From Candidatus Dependentiae bacterium (GTDB lineage: Bacteria > Babelota > Babeliae > Babelales > UASB340): 15,343 nucleotides of DNA. Under the pieces are notes generated by a model that saw only the letters and a list, made by a program, of their open reading frames with translations, did not search any database and was not told the origin of the DNA. Made by a program: the position numbers and the translations under genes. Location of the stretch: the NCBI GenBank assembly GCA_018897535.1, contig JAHIKO010000061.1, forward strand, positions 1 to 15,343. Direction: 5' to 3'. Below are positions 1 through 7,125 of this stretch, one piece after another (position 1 is the stretch's first letter; every line of letters starts with the position of its first letter).

Positions 1-23
1 AAACGTATCTTCTGTTTTTTCAT
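1..23 (-). CDS. rpsJ: Start of ribosomal protein S10 (partial, cut by window edge)
   Basis: An ATG lies 17 bases downstream of the tuf stop on the same strand. The seven visible codons read MKKQKIR followed by an incomplete TT- codon (Phe or Leu). This resembles the usual S10 start, where a Lys/Gln-rich tip leads into a KIRI/KIRL strand. A GTGAG element about seven bases before the ATG can serve as ribosome binding site. Many bacteria have rpsJ directly after tuf, which opens the S10 ribosomal-protein cluster, so context and sequence agree. Only seven residues are visible, so the identification is an inference. Confidence 0.68.
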
Positions 24-40
24 TCAAAAACTCACAATTC

Positions 41-1231
41 TTATTCAATAATTTCAGTAACAATACCAGCACCAACAGTTCTTCCACCTTCACGAACTGC
101 AAATTTAAGCTCTTTATCCATAGCTATTTTGCCAACAAGTTCAACGACTACTTCAACTTCATCGCCAGGCATTACCATCTCGCGACCAGCTGGAAGTGTA
201 ATATTTCCAGTTACGTCTGTTGTTCTAAAATAAAACTGAGGTCTATATCCATTGAAAAATGGAGTGTGTCTTCCACCTTCTTCTTTTTTCAATGTAACAA
301 TTTTTGCTTTAAATTTTTTGTGTGGAGTTATAGAACCAACTTTTGCAACAACTTGACCACGCTCTACATCTTCTTTTTTTGTACCACGAAGAAGTATACC
401 AACGTTATCACCAGGTTGAGTTTCTTTTAACTCTTTATTAAACATTTCAATACCGGTTATTGTAGATCTTTGTGTATCTCTAAAACCGACTATTTCTATG
501 TCTTCACCAATTTTTGCCACACCTCTTTCTACACGACCCGTAACAACAGTACCTCTTCCTGAAATTGAGAATACGTCTTCTATTGGCATTAAAAATGCTT
601 TTTCAGTGTCTCTTACAGGTGTTGGAATATAGCTATCAACAGCATCCATCAAGCGCTGAATTGATTGGCTACCTATTTCAGATGTATCACCCTCTAAAAC
701 TTTTAATGCAGAACCTCTAATAATAGGAATATCTTTTCCAGGAAAACCATATTGTGTTAAAAGTTCTCTAATTTCTTCTTCAACCAATTCAATCAAACCT
801 TCATCATCAACCATATCCACTTTATTCATGAATACCACTATTGCGGGAACACCAACCTGTCCAGCTAATAAAATGTGTTCTCTGGTTTGAGGCATTGGTC
901 CGTCAGCAGCGGAAACAACCAATATTGCACCATCCATTTGAGCAGCACCGGTAATCATATTTTTTACATAGTCGGCGTGACCTGGACAGTCTACGTGTGC
1001 ATAGTGACGTTTTTCAGTTTCATATTCAACGTGAGATACTGCAATTGTAATACCTCTGGCTTTTTCTTCCGGAGCATTATCAATTTGATCAAAAGCTCTA
1101 AAATTAGCCAAACCTTTTGTTGCTAAATATTTTGTTATTGCCGCAGTCAAAGATGTCTTACCATGGTCAACGTGACCAATTGTTCCAATATTACAATGCG
1201 GTTTTTTTCTTTCAAATATACCTTTTGCCAT
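41..1231 (-). CDS. tuf: Translation elongation factor Tu
   Basis: EF-Tu is the cytoplasmic GTPase that carries aminoacyl-tRNA to the ribosomal A site. The protein has 396 residues, the normal full length. The GTP-binding elements are all visible: GHVDHGKT at residues 19-26 (P-loop), switch I with RGIT at 59-62, DCPGH at 81-85 (switch II with the catalytic His), NKVD at 136-139 and GSAL at 172-175. The two beta-barrel domains follow, and the C-terminus VTEIIE is typical. The ATG is preceded by AGAAGGA at good spacing. It is the fourth gene of the str operon, 42 bases after fusA. Its base composition is visibly less AT-rich than the non-ribosomal genes in the window, as expected for a very highly expressed gene. 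No second tuf copy is present here. Confidence 0.98.
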   Translation of the reverse strand: MAKGIFERKKPHCNIGTIGHVDHGKTSLTAAITKYLATKGLANFRAFDQIDNAPEEKARGITIAVSHVEYETEKRHYAHVDCPGHADYVKNMITGAAQMDGAILVVSAADGPMPQTREHILLAGQVGVPAIVVFMNKVDMVDDEGLIELVEEEIRELLTQYGFPGKDIPIIRGSALKVLEGDTSEIGSQSIQRLMDAVDSYIPTPVRDTEKAFLMPIEDVFSISGRGTVVTGRVERGVAKIGEDIEIVGFRDTQRSTITGIEMFNKELKETQPGDNVGILLRGTKKEDVERGQVVAKVGSITPHKKFKAKIVTLKKEEGGRHTPFFNGYRPQFYFRTTDVTGNITLPAGREMVMPGDEVEVVVELVGKIAMDKELKFAVREGGRTVGAGIVTEIIE

Positions 1232-1273
1232 TTTGTATATCCTTCTTATATCTACAAATCAACATTATTAAAA

Positions 1274-3352
1274 CTATTTTTTACCTACTATTTCCTCTTG
1301 GACGTTTTTAGGGACTTCCCTATAAACCTCAAATTCCATTGACGAACTTGCTCGACCTTTTGTCATAGAGCGCAAATCCGTTGTATATCCAAACATCTCG
1401 GCAAGAGGAACCTGAGCCGTTATTATTTGGACACCTTTACGTTCTTCCATTCCTAAAATTCTTCCACGACGAGAATTTAAGTCTCCCATAACATCGCCCA
1501 TATATTCTTCAGGGGTAACAACCTCTATCTTGAATATTGGCTCCAAAATTACAGGTGTAGCTTTTTTCATACATTCTTTGAATGCCATCGAAGCTGCTAT
1601 CTTAAAAGCTATTTCCGAAGAGTCTACATCATGAAAAGATCCATCAAAAACTTCAACCTGAACGTCAACAACAGGATATCCCGCCAAAATTCCGTTAGTT
1701 AAAGCTTCTTTTACACCTTTTTCTATACCTGGAATATACTCTTTAGGAATAACACCACCAACAATATTATTTTCAAATTTATAACCAGCGCCACGATCAA
1801 GAGGCAAAATTTTTAACCAAACATGTCCATATTGACCACGACCACCGGACTGACGAATAAATTTACCTTCAGCTTCAGCTGTAGCCATAACTGTTTCTTT
1901 AAAAGCTACTTGAGGCTTTCCAACATTGGCTTCAACTTTATGCTCTCTAAGCATTCTATCAACAATAATTTCCAAGTGTAATTCACCCATACCTGAAATT
2001 ACTGTCTGACCTGTTTCATTATCGAATGTAAATCTAAATGAAGGGTCTTCCTGCATTAATTTTCTCAATGCTATTGTCATCTTTTCATAATCACCTTTAC
2101 CCTTTGGCTCTATTGCAACACTCACAACAGGTTCAGGAAACTGAATAGACTCCAATAATATTGGATGATTTTCATCACAGAAAGTATCTCCGGTCGTTAC
2201 ATCTTTTACACCAACAACGGCAATAATATCACCAGCGGATACGCAAGAAACCTCTTCTCTTTTATTCGCATGCATTCGCACTAGACGGCTTACTCGTTCT
2301 TTTTTACCTTTTGACGAATTATATATATAAGAACCTGCTTCCAAAAAGCCTGAATAAACTCTGGCAAAAGTTAAAGATCCAACAAAAGGATCTGTCATAA
2401 TTTTAAATGCCAAAGCACTAAATGGTGCCTTTGGATCAGATTCTCTTTTTTCTTTTTCATTTGTATCCGGATTAATACCTTCAATAGCCGGAACATCCAA
2501 AGGCGATGGTAAATAATCTACAACCGCATCTAATAAAAGCTGTACACCCTTATTTTTAAATGCTGAACCACAAAAAACCGGTGTTACTTTCTGATCTAAA
2601 ACACCTTTTCTTATAGCGGCTTTTATTCTTTCATGAGATACAGTTTTACCATCTAAGTAATCTTCTGCCATCGCATCATCAAAATCGCAAGCTCTCTCAA
2701 CCAAATGACGTCTTAATTCAGAAACTTTGTCTTTATATTCTTCAGGCAGATCAATCCATGAAACCTTTGATCCTTGAGATTCTTCATCAAAAACAGCAAG
2801 TTTTTCAGTTACAAGATCAATTATTCCAGAAAAGTCTTCAGACTGACCAACGGGGCACTGCATTGCAATTGGGTTACCATGCAACTTAGAATCAATCTCG
2901 GACACAACGTCGAAATAGTTGGCACCAATTCTATCCAATTTATTAACAAATGCTATTCTCGGAACTTTATATCTGTCAGCTTGACGCCAAACAGTTTCAG
3001 ATTGAGGCTCAACACCACCAACACCACAGAAAACAGCGACACTTCCATCCAAAACACGCAAAGATCGCTCTACTTCTATAGTAAAATCAACGTGACCCGG
3101 TGTATCAATTAAATTTATTTTATGATCTTTCCAATAACAAGTTGTCGCAGCAGATGTAATTGTTATACCTCTCTCCTGCTCTTGTTCCATCCAGTCCATG
3201 ACAGCTTCACCCTCATGAACTTCACCAATTTTATGAGAAACACCGGTATAAAACAATACGCGCTCACTAACCGTGGTTTTACCCGCATCAATGTGAGCCA
3301 TAATTCCAATATTTCTTTGTTTTTTTAGTTCAGCAGAATTCGAATTACTCAT
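1274..3352 (-). CDS. fusA: Translation elongation factor G
   Basis: EF-G is the ribosomal translocase GTPase and, with RRF, the ribosome-recycling factor. The protein has 692 residues, close to the usual length of about 700. Visible landmarks are AHIDAGKT at residues 19-26 (P-loop), RGITI at 61-65 (switch I), DTPGH at 83-87 and NKLD at 137-140. The GELHLE motif of domain III, the domain IV tip HDVDSSE (inserted into the decoding centre during translocation) and the domain V ferredoxin-like fold with YMGDVMGDLNSRRG follow in order. This is a canonical EF-G1 with no missing element. GGAGG lies about 12 bases before the ATG and beside the rpsG stop, a slightly long spacing. It is the third gene of rpsL-rpsG-fusA-tuf. 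Confidence 0.98.
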   Translation of the reverse strand: MSNSNSAELKKQRNIGIMAHIDAGKTTVSERVLFYTGVSHKIGEVHEGEAVMDWMEQEQERGITITSAATTCYWKDHKINLIDTPGHVDFTIEVERSLRVLDGSVAVFCGVGGVEPQSETVWRQADRYKVPRIAFVNKLDRIGANYFDVVSEIDSKLHGNPIAMQCPVGQSEDFSGIIDLVTEKLAVFDEESQGSKVSWIDLPEEYKDKVSELRRHLVERACDFDDAMAEDYLDGKTVSHERIKAAIRKGVLDQKVTPVFCGSAFKNKGVQLLLDAVVDYLPSPLDVPAIEGINPDTNEKEKRESDPKAPFSALAFKIMTDPFVGSLTFARVYSGFLEAGSYIYNSSKGKKERVSRLVRMHANKREEVSCVSAGDIIAVVGVKDVTTGDTFCDENHPILLESIQFPEPVVSVAIEPKGKGDYEKMTIALRKLMQEDPSFRFTFDNETGQTVISGMGELHLEIIVDRMLREHKVEANVGKPQVAFKETVMATAEAEGKFIRQSGGRGQYGHVWLKILPLDRGAGYKFENNIVGGVIPKEYIPGIEKGVKEALTNGILAGYPVVDVQVEVFDGSFHDVDSSEIAFKIAASMAFKECMKKATPVILEPIFKIEVVTPEEYMGDVMGDLNSRRGRILGMEERKGVQIITAQVPLAEMFGYTTDLRSMTKGRASSSMEFEVYREVPKNVQEEIVGKK

Positions 3353-3371
3353 AAATCAACAAAGCCTCCAA

Positions 3372-3851
3372 TTACCAAGCAAAATGAGAGAATGCTCTGT
3401 TGGCTTCAGCCATTCTGTGAACATCCGTTTTTTTCTTAAATGAATTACCTCTACCTTGGGACGCTTCCAAAATCTCACTCGCCAAGCGTTGTCCCATAGT
3501 TTTATCCGATCTATCGGAAGCTGATTCTATCAACCATCTTAAAGCAAGCGCAAGAGCTCTTCTTGGCATTACTTCTGTAGGTATTTGATAAACACCGCCA
3601 CCAACTCTTCTAGATTTCACTTCAACTGATGGCTTTATCTGAGATATGGCTTTTTCAAATATTTGGTAAGCCTTATCATCTCCACCATTTTTTTCAGCAA
3701 TAACATCAAATGCTTCATAAACTATGGAGCAGGCTAAATCTTTTTTGCCTCTTTCCATAATCATATTTATTAATTTTTGAACTACAAAAGAGTCGAACCT
3801 AAAATCCGTTCCAATATCTCTTATAGCGTTTACCGACTTACGTCTAGGCAT
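3372..3851 (-). CDS. rpsG: 30S ribosomal protein S7
   Basis: S7 is a primary assembly protein of the 30S head. It binds the 3' major domain of 16S rRNA and contacts the E-site tRNA. The protein has 159 residues, close to the family norm of about 156. It shows the MPRRK start, SRRVGGGVYQIPTEV in the centre, the ALALRWL helix and the C-terminal HRMAEANRAFSHFAW signature. The ATG shares its A with the TAA stop of rpsL (TAATG), so the two genes overlap by one base and are probably translationally coupled. AAAGGTGG inside the end of rpsL is the ribosome binding site. The overlap leaves no intercistronic RNA of the kind that E. coli S7 uses for feedback repression of this operon. Confidence 0.98.
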   Translation of the reverse strand: MPRRKSVNAIRDIGTDFRFDSFVVQKLINMIMERGKKDLACSIVYEAFDVIAEKNGGDDKAYQIFEKAISQIKPSVEVKSRRVGGGVYQIPTEVMPRRALALALRWLIESASDRSDKTMGQRLASEILEASQGRGNSFKKKTDVHRMAEANRAFSHFAW

Positions 3852-4231
3852 TAGGCACCACCTTTCTTGCGCTTAGCACCATATAAAGAACGACCTTGTG
3901 CCCTCTTTTCAACACCTTGTGTATCAAGAACGCCACGTATGATATGATATTTAACACCCGGTAAGTCTTTTACTCTACCGCCCCTTATCAAAACAACTGA
4001 GTGCTCCTGAAGATTGTGTCCTTCACCAGGAATATATGCAGTTACTTCTTTTCCGGTTGTTAATTTAACCCTGGCAACTTTTCTAAGAGCTGAGTTTGGT
4101 TTTTTTGGCGTCATAGTATAAACACGCACACAAGTTCCCCTTTTTTGAGGGCAACTATTCAAAGCGGGAGATTTCGTTTTTCTCTTGGGCGCAACACGCT
4201 TTGAACGAACTAGCTGATTAATTGTTGGCAT
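3851..4231 (-). CDS. rpsL: 30S ribosomal protein S12
   Basis: S12 sits at the decoding centre of the 30S subunit and controls accuracy. The protein has 126 residues, about two more than the E. coli protein. It contains TPKKPNSALRK and RGGRVKDLPGV, the two segments in which streptomycin-resistance changes arise. Both key lysines are the wild-type residue, and the Asp of KDLPGV, the methylthiolation target of RimO in other bacteria, is present. The C-terminus is the usual Lys/Arg-rich tail (SLYGAKRKKGGA). AGGAAAG before the ATG is the ribosome binding site. This is the first gene of the str operon and is transcribed away from rseP across a 252-base divergent spacer. Confidence 0.98.
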   Translation of the reverse strand: MPTINQLVRSKRVAPKRKTKSPALNSCPQKRGTCVRVYTMTPKKPNSALRKVARVKLTTGKEVTAYIPGEGHNLQEHSVVLIRGGRVKDLPGVKYHIIRGVLDTQGVEKRAQGRSLYGAKRKKGGA

Positions 4232-4303
4232 ACCGTCTTTCCTAAAAATTATAAAATAAACAAAAATTCAATTTATATTCACAAATCATAATCAATTCAT
4301 CGA

Positions 4304-4331
4304 ACAATAAAATATGGGTAATAATGCTCAA
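4304..4331 (-). promoter_or_regulatory. Candidate promoter of the str operon
   Basis: On the minus strand TTGAGC (4331-4326, four of six consensus bases) is followed after 16 bases by TATTGT (4309-4304, four of six). This predicts a leader of roughly 65 bases before rpsL. Upstream of it, the A/T tract at 4361-4379 could act as an UP-like element. The match is only moderate in a very AT-rich region, and other hexamer pairs are possible. A perfect TATAAT at 4253-4248 is too close to the rpsL ribosome binding site to be used easily. Confidence 0.3.
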
Positions 4332-4398
4332 AAATGAATTAACAGCAAGTTTAATTTTATATTTTTTTTATTTTTTTTCAAGCAAAACAATCAAAGAA

Positions 4399-4427
4399 TA
4401 GTCAAAATTTTGCACAAAATGTATACT
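4399..4427 (+). promoter_or_regulatory. Candidate sigma-70-type promoter of rseP
   Basis: TAGTCA (4399-4404, four of six against TTGACA) and TATACT (4422-4427, five of six against TATAAT) are separated by 17 bases. This places the transcription start near 4434, about 50 bases before the GTG start of rseP. The T-rich stretch at 4361-4379 lies just upstream. The rest of the 4232-4483 spacer holds no gene that I can see, only AT-rich sequence and one weak 6-bp inverted repeat (4337-4342 with 4351-4356). Confidence 0.5.
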
Positions 4428-4483
4428 ACTGTCGTAATGTGATGTAAATTTTTACCGTCTAAAAAATTAAAAGGGATGTAATC

Positions 4484-5614
4484 GTGTCAATAAATGCCTT
4501 ATTTTTCGTTTTTTCCTCAAAACTATTACCTCTAGCTTTTGCAATTATTGGATTTGGTCTTCTAATAACAATTCATGAGTTCGGTCATTTTATTTTCTGT
4601 AAAATATTTAATATTCACACTCCAACATTTTCAATCGGAATGGGACCGAAGTTATTAGAACATAAATTTGGTCAAACAAATTTCAGATTATCTATGATTC
4701 CAATAGGCGGCTATGTAGAAATTGCAGGATTATCCGAAGTTGGACAAGGTGAACAAGAATTTGCAAAGCACGAAGGTGAAAATTCTTTTACAAAAAAACC
4801 TTACTGGCAGAAATTTTTTGTCTTAAGTGGTGGTGTTTTATTTAATCTAATATTTGCATATCTAATTTATTCTTTTTTATTTATGATTGGAATACCTAAA
4901 AAATCGGCATCTTTAAACATATCATCAAAAATAAATATTGAGATTGAGAAAAAAACAAAATTAAAAGCTCAAGACAAAATTATTGCAATAAATGATATAA
5001 ATATTAGCAACGAACCTACGCTATTTTTTAAAATAATTAAAAAGAACTTGATAAAGCCACTGCTTAAATCATCAACAAGTAACATAAAACTTACGATATT
5101 AAGAAATAGTCAGCAATTGGATATAATTTTGGATCCAAGCAATAAAGATTTTAATAACAAAATTATCGAAATCTTAGAACCAAAATCAGAACAGCTTGTC
5201 GGGCAATATGAAAAATATAATATTTTTGATGCTGTAATAAAAGGAATAAGTACAACAAATGAAATAATCAAACAAATGGTCAAAGGCATAATAACTCTTA
5301 TAAAATCAAAAAGTCTACAAGGTGCCGGGGGCCCAATATTAATTATTTCACAAACATATCAAACAGCACAAAGAGGCTTAATTCCACTATTATTATTTTT
5401 GGCGCTTATTAGCATAAATCTTTCAATAATAAATATTTTACCTATTGGCGCTTTGGATGGCGGGCAGCTTCTTTTAGTTAGTATAGAAGCAATAATCAGA
5501 AGAGAAATTCCTGAAATAATAAAAAATATAATTAATATGGCTTCTTGGGTAGCACTATTAAGCTTAATAGTTTACTTATCATACAAAGATATAGTTCTAT
5601 TGTTTAATAAATAA
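4484..5614 (+). CDS. rseP: RseP/RasP-type site-2 intramembrane zinc metalloprotease
   Basis: This family cleaves membrane-spanning substrates within the bilayer, such as anti-sigma factors or signal-peptide remnants. HEFGH at residues 31-35 in the first membrane helix is the HExxH zinc site, and NILPIGALDGGQ at 317-328 supplies the third ligand, Asp325. FSIGMGP (49-55) and the second helix (about 110-135) are typical. A divergent PDZ-like domain spans roughly residues 140-220, and a last membrane helix lies near 350-370. At 376 residues it is shorter than E. coli RseP (450, two PDZ domains), so only one PDZ fits. The start is GTG at 4484, set by AAGGGA seven bases upstream; the ATG at 4476 runs directly into a stop. 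It stands alone instead of in the common dxr-rseP-bamA neighbourhood. The substrate cannot be told from sequence. Confidence 0.93.
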   Translation: MSINALFFVFSSKLLPLAFAIIGFGLLITIHEFGHFIFCKIFNIHTPTFSIGMGPKLLEHKFGQTNFRLSMIPIGGYVEIAGLSEVGQGEQEFAKHEGENSFTKKPYWQKFFVLSGGVLFNLIFAYLIYSFLFMIGIPKKSASLNISSKINIEIEKKTKLKAQDKIIAINDINISNEPTLFFKIIKKNLIKPLLKSSTSNIKLTILRNSQQLDIILDPSNKDFNNKIIEILEPKSEQLVGQYEKYNIFDAVIKGISTTNEIIKQMVKGIITLIKSKSLQGAGGPILIISQTYQTAQRGLIPLLLFLALISINLSIINILPIGALDGGQLLLVSIEAIIRREIPEIIKNIINMASWVALLSLIVYLSYKDIVLLFNK

Positions 5615-5620
5615 AAATTT

Positions 5621-5645
5621 AGGGCTCATTAAATGAGCCCTTTTT
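5621..5645. terminator. Bidirectional intrinsic terminator between rseP and lpxC
   Basis: AGGGCTCAT and ATGAGCCCT form a perfect 9-bp stem with a TAA loop (5621-5641). A T-run follows on the plus strand (5641-5645), and the A-rich flank at 5613-5620 gives a T-rich tail on the minus strand. It begins 6 bases after the rseP stop, and the lpxC stop codon (5644-5646) touches its other side, so one hairpin serves both convergent genes. Confidence 0.9.
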
Positions 5646-6513
5646 AATTTATCAATTTCCAATTATCCAGATTATTTATATAATCTTGCACAACAAGTCT
5701 ATTAAAACTGTGTCCGGTTTTTTTTGCAACAACTTTACCGGCCAAATTTTTACCTAATAAAGATAAATCTCCGATTAGATCTAGCAATTTATGTCGCACA
5801 AATTCATCGCGAAATCTAGGCGTGTTAATAAAATCATCTTGTCCAATTACAACGGTATTTCCCAAAGATGTTCCTTTAGCCAAACCATGTTTTTTTAAAA
5901 ACGGCAACTGATCTAAAAAGCCAAAGGTTCTAGCCGGTGCAATTTCTTTAATAAAATAATCTAAAGATAATTCTCCACATAATCTACCTTTACCAACTAA
6001 TGGGTGTGAAAAATCTGCAGAATAATCAAAAAATAAAGAATTACTATACTCGCCATTAATTTTTTCAGCTGGATAAATTGATATACTTCTATCGTTTTTT
6101 TCATCATTAAAGGAAATTATTTGCTTAGAAGATATAAATTCTTTTTTTTTATTTTGTTCTTTTATGCCTATTTTACTTATACAATTTACAAAACCTATAC
6201 AACTTCCATCCAATATTGGAACTTCAACGCCTTGAATTTCTATTAATAAATTATCTATCTGAAATGCATTTACAGCCGCCATAAGATGCTCAAGCGTACT
6301 AATCACAAATTTATCTTTTTTTAAAACAGATGCATGCATAGCTTCTTGCGGAATAATGGATCCAATTTTTATCTGAAATTCTCTAAGATCATTATTGATA
6401 AAAACAATACCTGAATCAATTTGCGCAGGATGTAAAATTATTTTAGAAGATAAGCCAAAATGTACACCGATTCCCGAAAAGGACACACTTTTATTTATTG
6501 TTCGTTGAAACAT
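5644..6513 (-). CDS. lpxC: UDP-3-O-acyl-N-acetylglucosamine deacetylase
   Basis: LpxC is the zinc-dependent cytoplasmic enzyme of the first committed step of lipid A synthesis. It deacetylates UDP-3-O-acyl-GlcNAc. The protein has 289 residues, slightly shorter than the usual 300 or so. Visible active-site parts are Glu75-His76 in TLEHLMAAV (general base and zinc ligand), His241 and Asp245 in VRHKLLDLIGDL (zinc ligands) and His268 in KTGHSFNRLVV. ARTFGF at 194-199 and the N-terminal SGIGVHFG segment are also family hallmarks. The enzyme therefore looks intact, implying that the cell makes lipid A. The start is supported by AGGTG seven bases before the ATG. It follows rplM on the same strand, but a strong terminator lies immediately before its ribosome binding site, and no convincing promoter follows that terminator. 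Confidence 0.97.
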   Translation of the reverse strand: MFQRTINKSVSFSGIGVHFGLSSKIILHPAQIDSGIVFINNDLREFQIKIGSIIPQEAMHASVLKKDKFVISTLEHLMAAVNAFQIDNLLIEIQGVEVPILDGSCIGFVNCISKIGIKEQNKKKEFISSKQIISFNDEKNDRSISIYPAEKINGEYSNSLFFDYSADFSHPLVGKGRLCGELSLDYFIKEIAPARTFGFLDQLPFLKKHGLAKGTSLGNTVVIGQDDFINTPRFRDEFVRHKLLDLIGDLSLLGKNLAGKVVAKKTGHSFNRLVVQDYINNLDNWKLIN

Positions 6514-6527
6514 CTGGAAACACCTAT

Positions 6528-6554
6528 AAAAAAAGCAGGATATTAATCCTGCTT
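6528..6554 (-). terminator. Intrinsic terminator after rplM, directly before lpxC
   Basis: Read on the minus strand, AAGCAGGAT and ATCCTGCTT make a perfect 9-bp stem around a four-base loop, followed by seven T residues (6534-6528). This is a textbook rho-independent terminator 27 bases after the rplM stop. The T-run ends about 14 bases before the lpxC ATG and only a few bases before its ribosome binding site, so it may also act as an attenuator of lpxC. Confidence 0.9.
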
Positions 6555-6581
6555 AATTTTAACCTCAAAATAATTATATTT

Positions 6582-7016
6582 TTACGCTTTAAAACCAATA
6601 AGTTGAGCACCGTGAGGATGTTGTTCTCCAGCATAAACTTTTAATTTTTTGATCGTTTGGCTTGTAAGCTTATTTTTTGGCAACATTCTTTTTACAGCAA
6701 GTTCTATCAACATTTCCGGTTTCTTTTCAAGCATTTGTTTTGCTGTAATTTCTTTTAAACCGCTTCTCCATCCTGAATAAAATGGATATGTTTTATCTTC
6801 TAATTTTCTACCTGTAAGAACAATTTTTTCACAGTTTATTACAACAACATAATCACCGGCATCCGCATGACGTGTAAATTCAGGTTTATCTTTACCTCTT
6901 ATTATGTCTGCAATCTCAGTTGCCAGACGACCCAAAACTTTACCATTTGCATCGATTAAATGCCATTTAGGAGTAACATTTTCTTTTGAAGCAAAATAAA
7001 CTTTATTCATATCCAT
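6582..7016 (-). CDS. rplM: 50S ribosomal protein L13
   Basis: L13 is an early-assembly protein of the large subunit that binds 23S rRNA. The protein has 144 residues against 142 in E. coli. Characteristic segments are WHLIDANGKVLGRLAT, the DYVVVINCEKIVLTG strand pair, YPFYSGWRSGLKE, the AVKRMLPKNKL helix and the ending KVYAGEQHPHGAQ. Two in-frame ATGs stand two codons apart. The first is preferred because AAGGAT lies 10 bases before it, against 16 bases for the second. In most bacteria rplM is followed directly by rpsI (S9). Here a terminator and lpxC follow instead, so rpsI must be elsewhere. Confidence 0.97.
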   Translation of the reverse strand: MDMNKVYFASKENVTPKWHLIDANGKVLGRLATEIADIIRGKDKPEFTRHADAGDYVVVINCEKIVLTGRKLEDKTYPFYSGWRSGLKEITAKQMLEKKPEMLIELAVKRMLPKNKLTSQTIKKLKVYAGEQHPHGAQLIGFKA

Positions 7017-7017
7017 G

Positions 7018-7069
7018 GTTAATAAATCCTTAATTAACTAACTTTTTTAATACTAGTGTAAGAAAGTTA
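7018..7069 (-). repeat. Two small inverted repeats in the rplM leader
   Basis: TAACTTT/AAAGTTA (7069-7063 with 7045-7039, 17-base loop) begins near the predicted transcript start. GTTAAT/ATTAAC (7038-7033 with 7023-7018, 9-base loop) places the AAGGA ribosome binding site inside its loop. Both are AT-rich and weak. They may be leader structures of an L13 feedback element, but chance is a serious alternative in such AT-rich DNA. Confidence 0.25.
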
Positions 7070-7098
7070 AGTTTAAAATAAAAAAAAGCACAGGTCAA
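7070..7098 (-). promoter_or_regulatory. Candidate promoter of rplM
   Basis: On the minus strand TTGACC (7098-7093, five of six against TTGACA) is followed after 17 bases by TAAACT (7075-7070, four of six). This predicts a start near 7063 and a leader of about 47 bases before the rplM ATG. It fits the 97-base gap after pyrG, the first sizeable gap downstream of the yidC-pyrG run. Confidence 0.45.
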
Positions 7099-7099
7099 T

Positions 7100-7125
7100 A
7101 AGAATAAACTGAGTTATTTATTCTT
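7100..7125 (-). terminator. Weak AT-rich hairpin at the end of pyrG
   Basis: AAGAATAAA and TTTATTCTT are a perfect 9-bp inverted repeat around an 8-base loop that includes the pyrG stop codon. A run of eight T residues on the minus strand follows only about 12 bases later (7087-7080), and the stem has a single G:C pair. It could weakly end pyrG transcription, but it is not a standard terminator. Confidence 0.25.

Noticed and set aside
2774..3328. Two plus-strand open frames opposite the start of fusA.
   Set aside because: Both are antisense to the conserved GTPase domain of EF-G and show no family features.
4248..4253. A perfect TATAAT on the minus strand as the rpsL -10 element.
   Set aside because: Transcription would start within about ten bases of the ATG and remove most of the ribosome binding site, and there is no -35 at proper distance.
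4361..4379. The long T-run before rseP as a terminator tail.
   Set aside because: No G/C-containing stem precedes it on either strand, and no gene ends there. It fits better as an A/T tract in a divergent promoter region.
4232..4483. A small RNA or tRNA gene in the largest spacer.
   Set aside because: No cloverleaf, no stable G/C stem and no conserved tRNA boxes are visible; the sequence looks like promoter DNA only.
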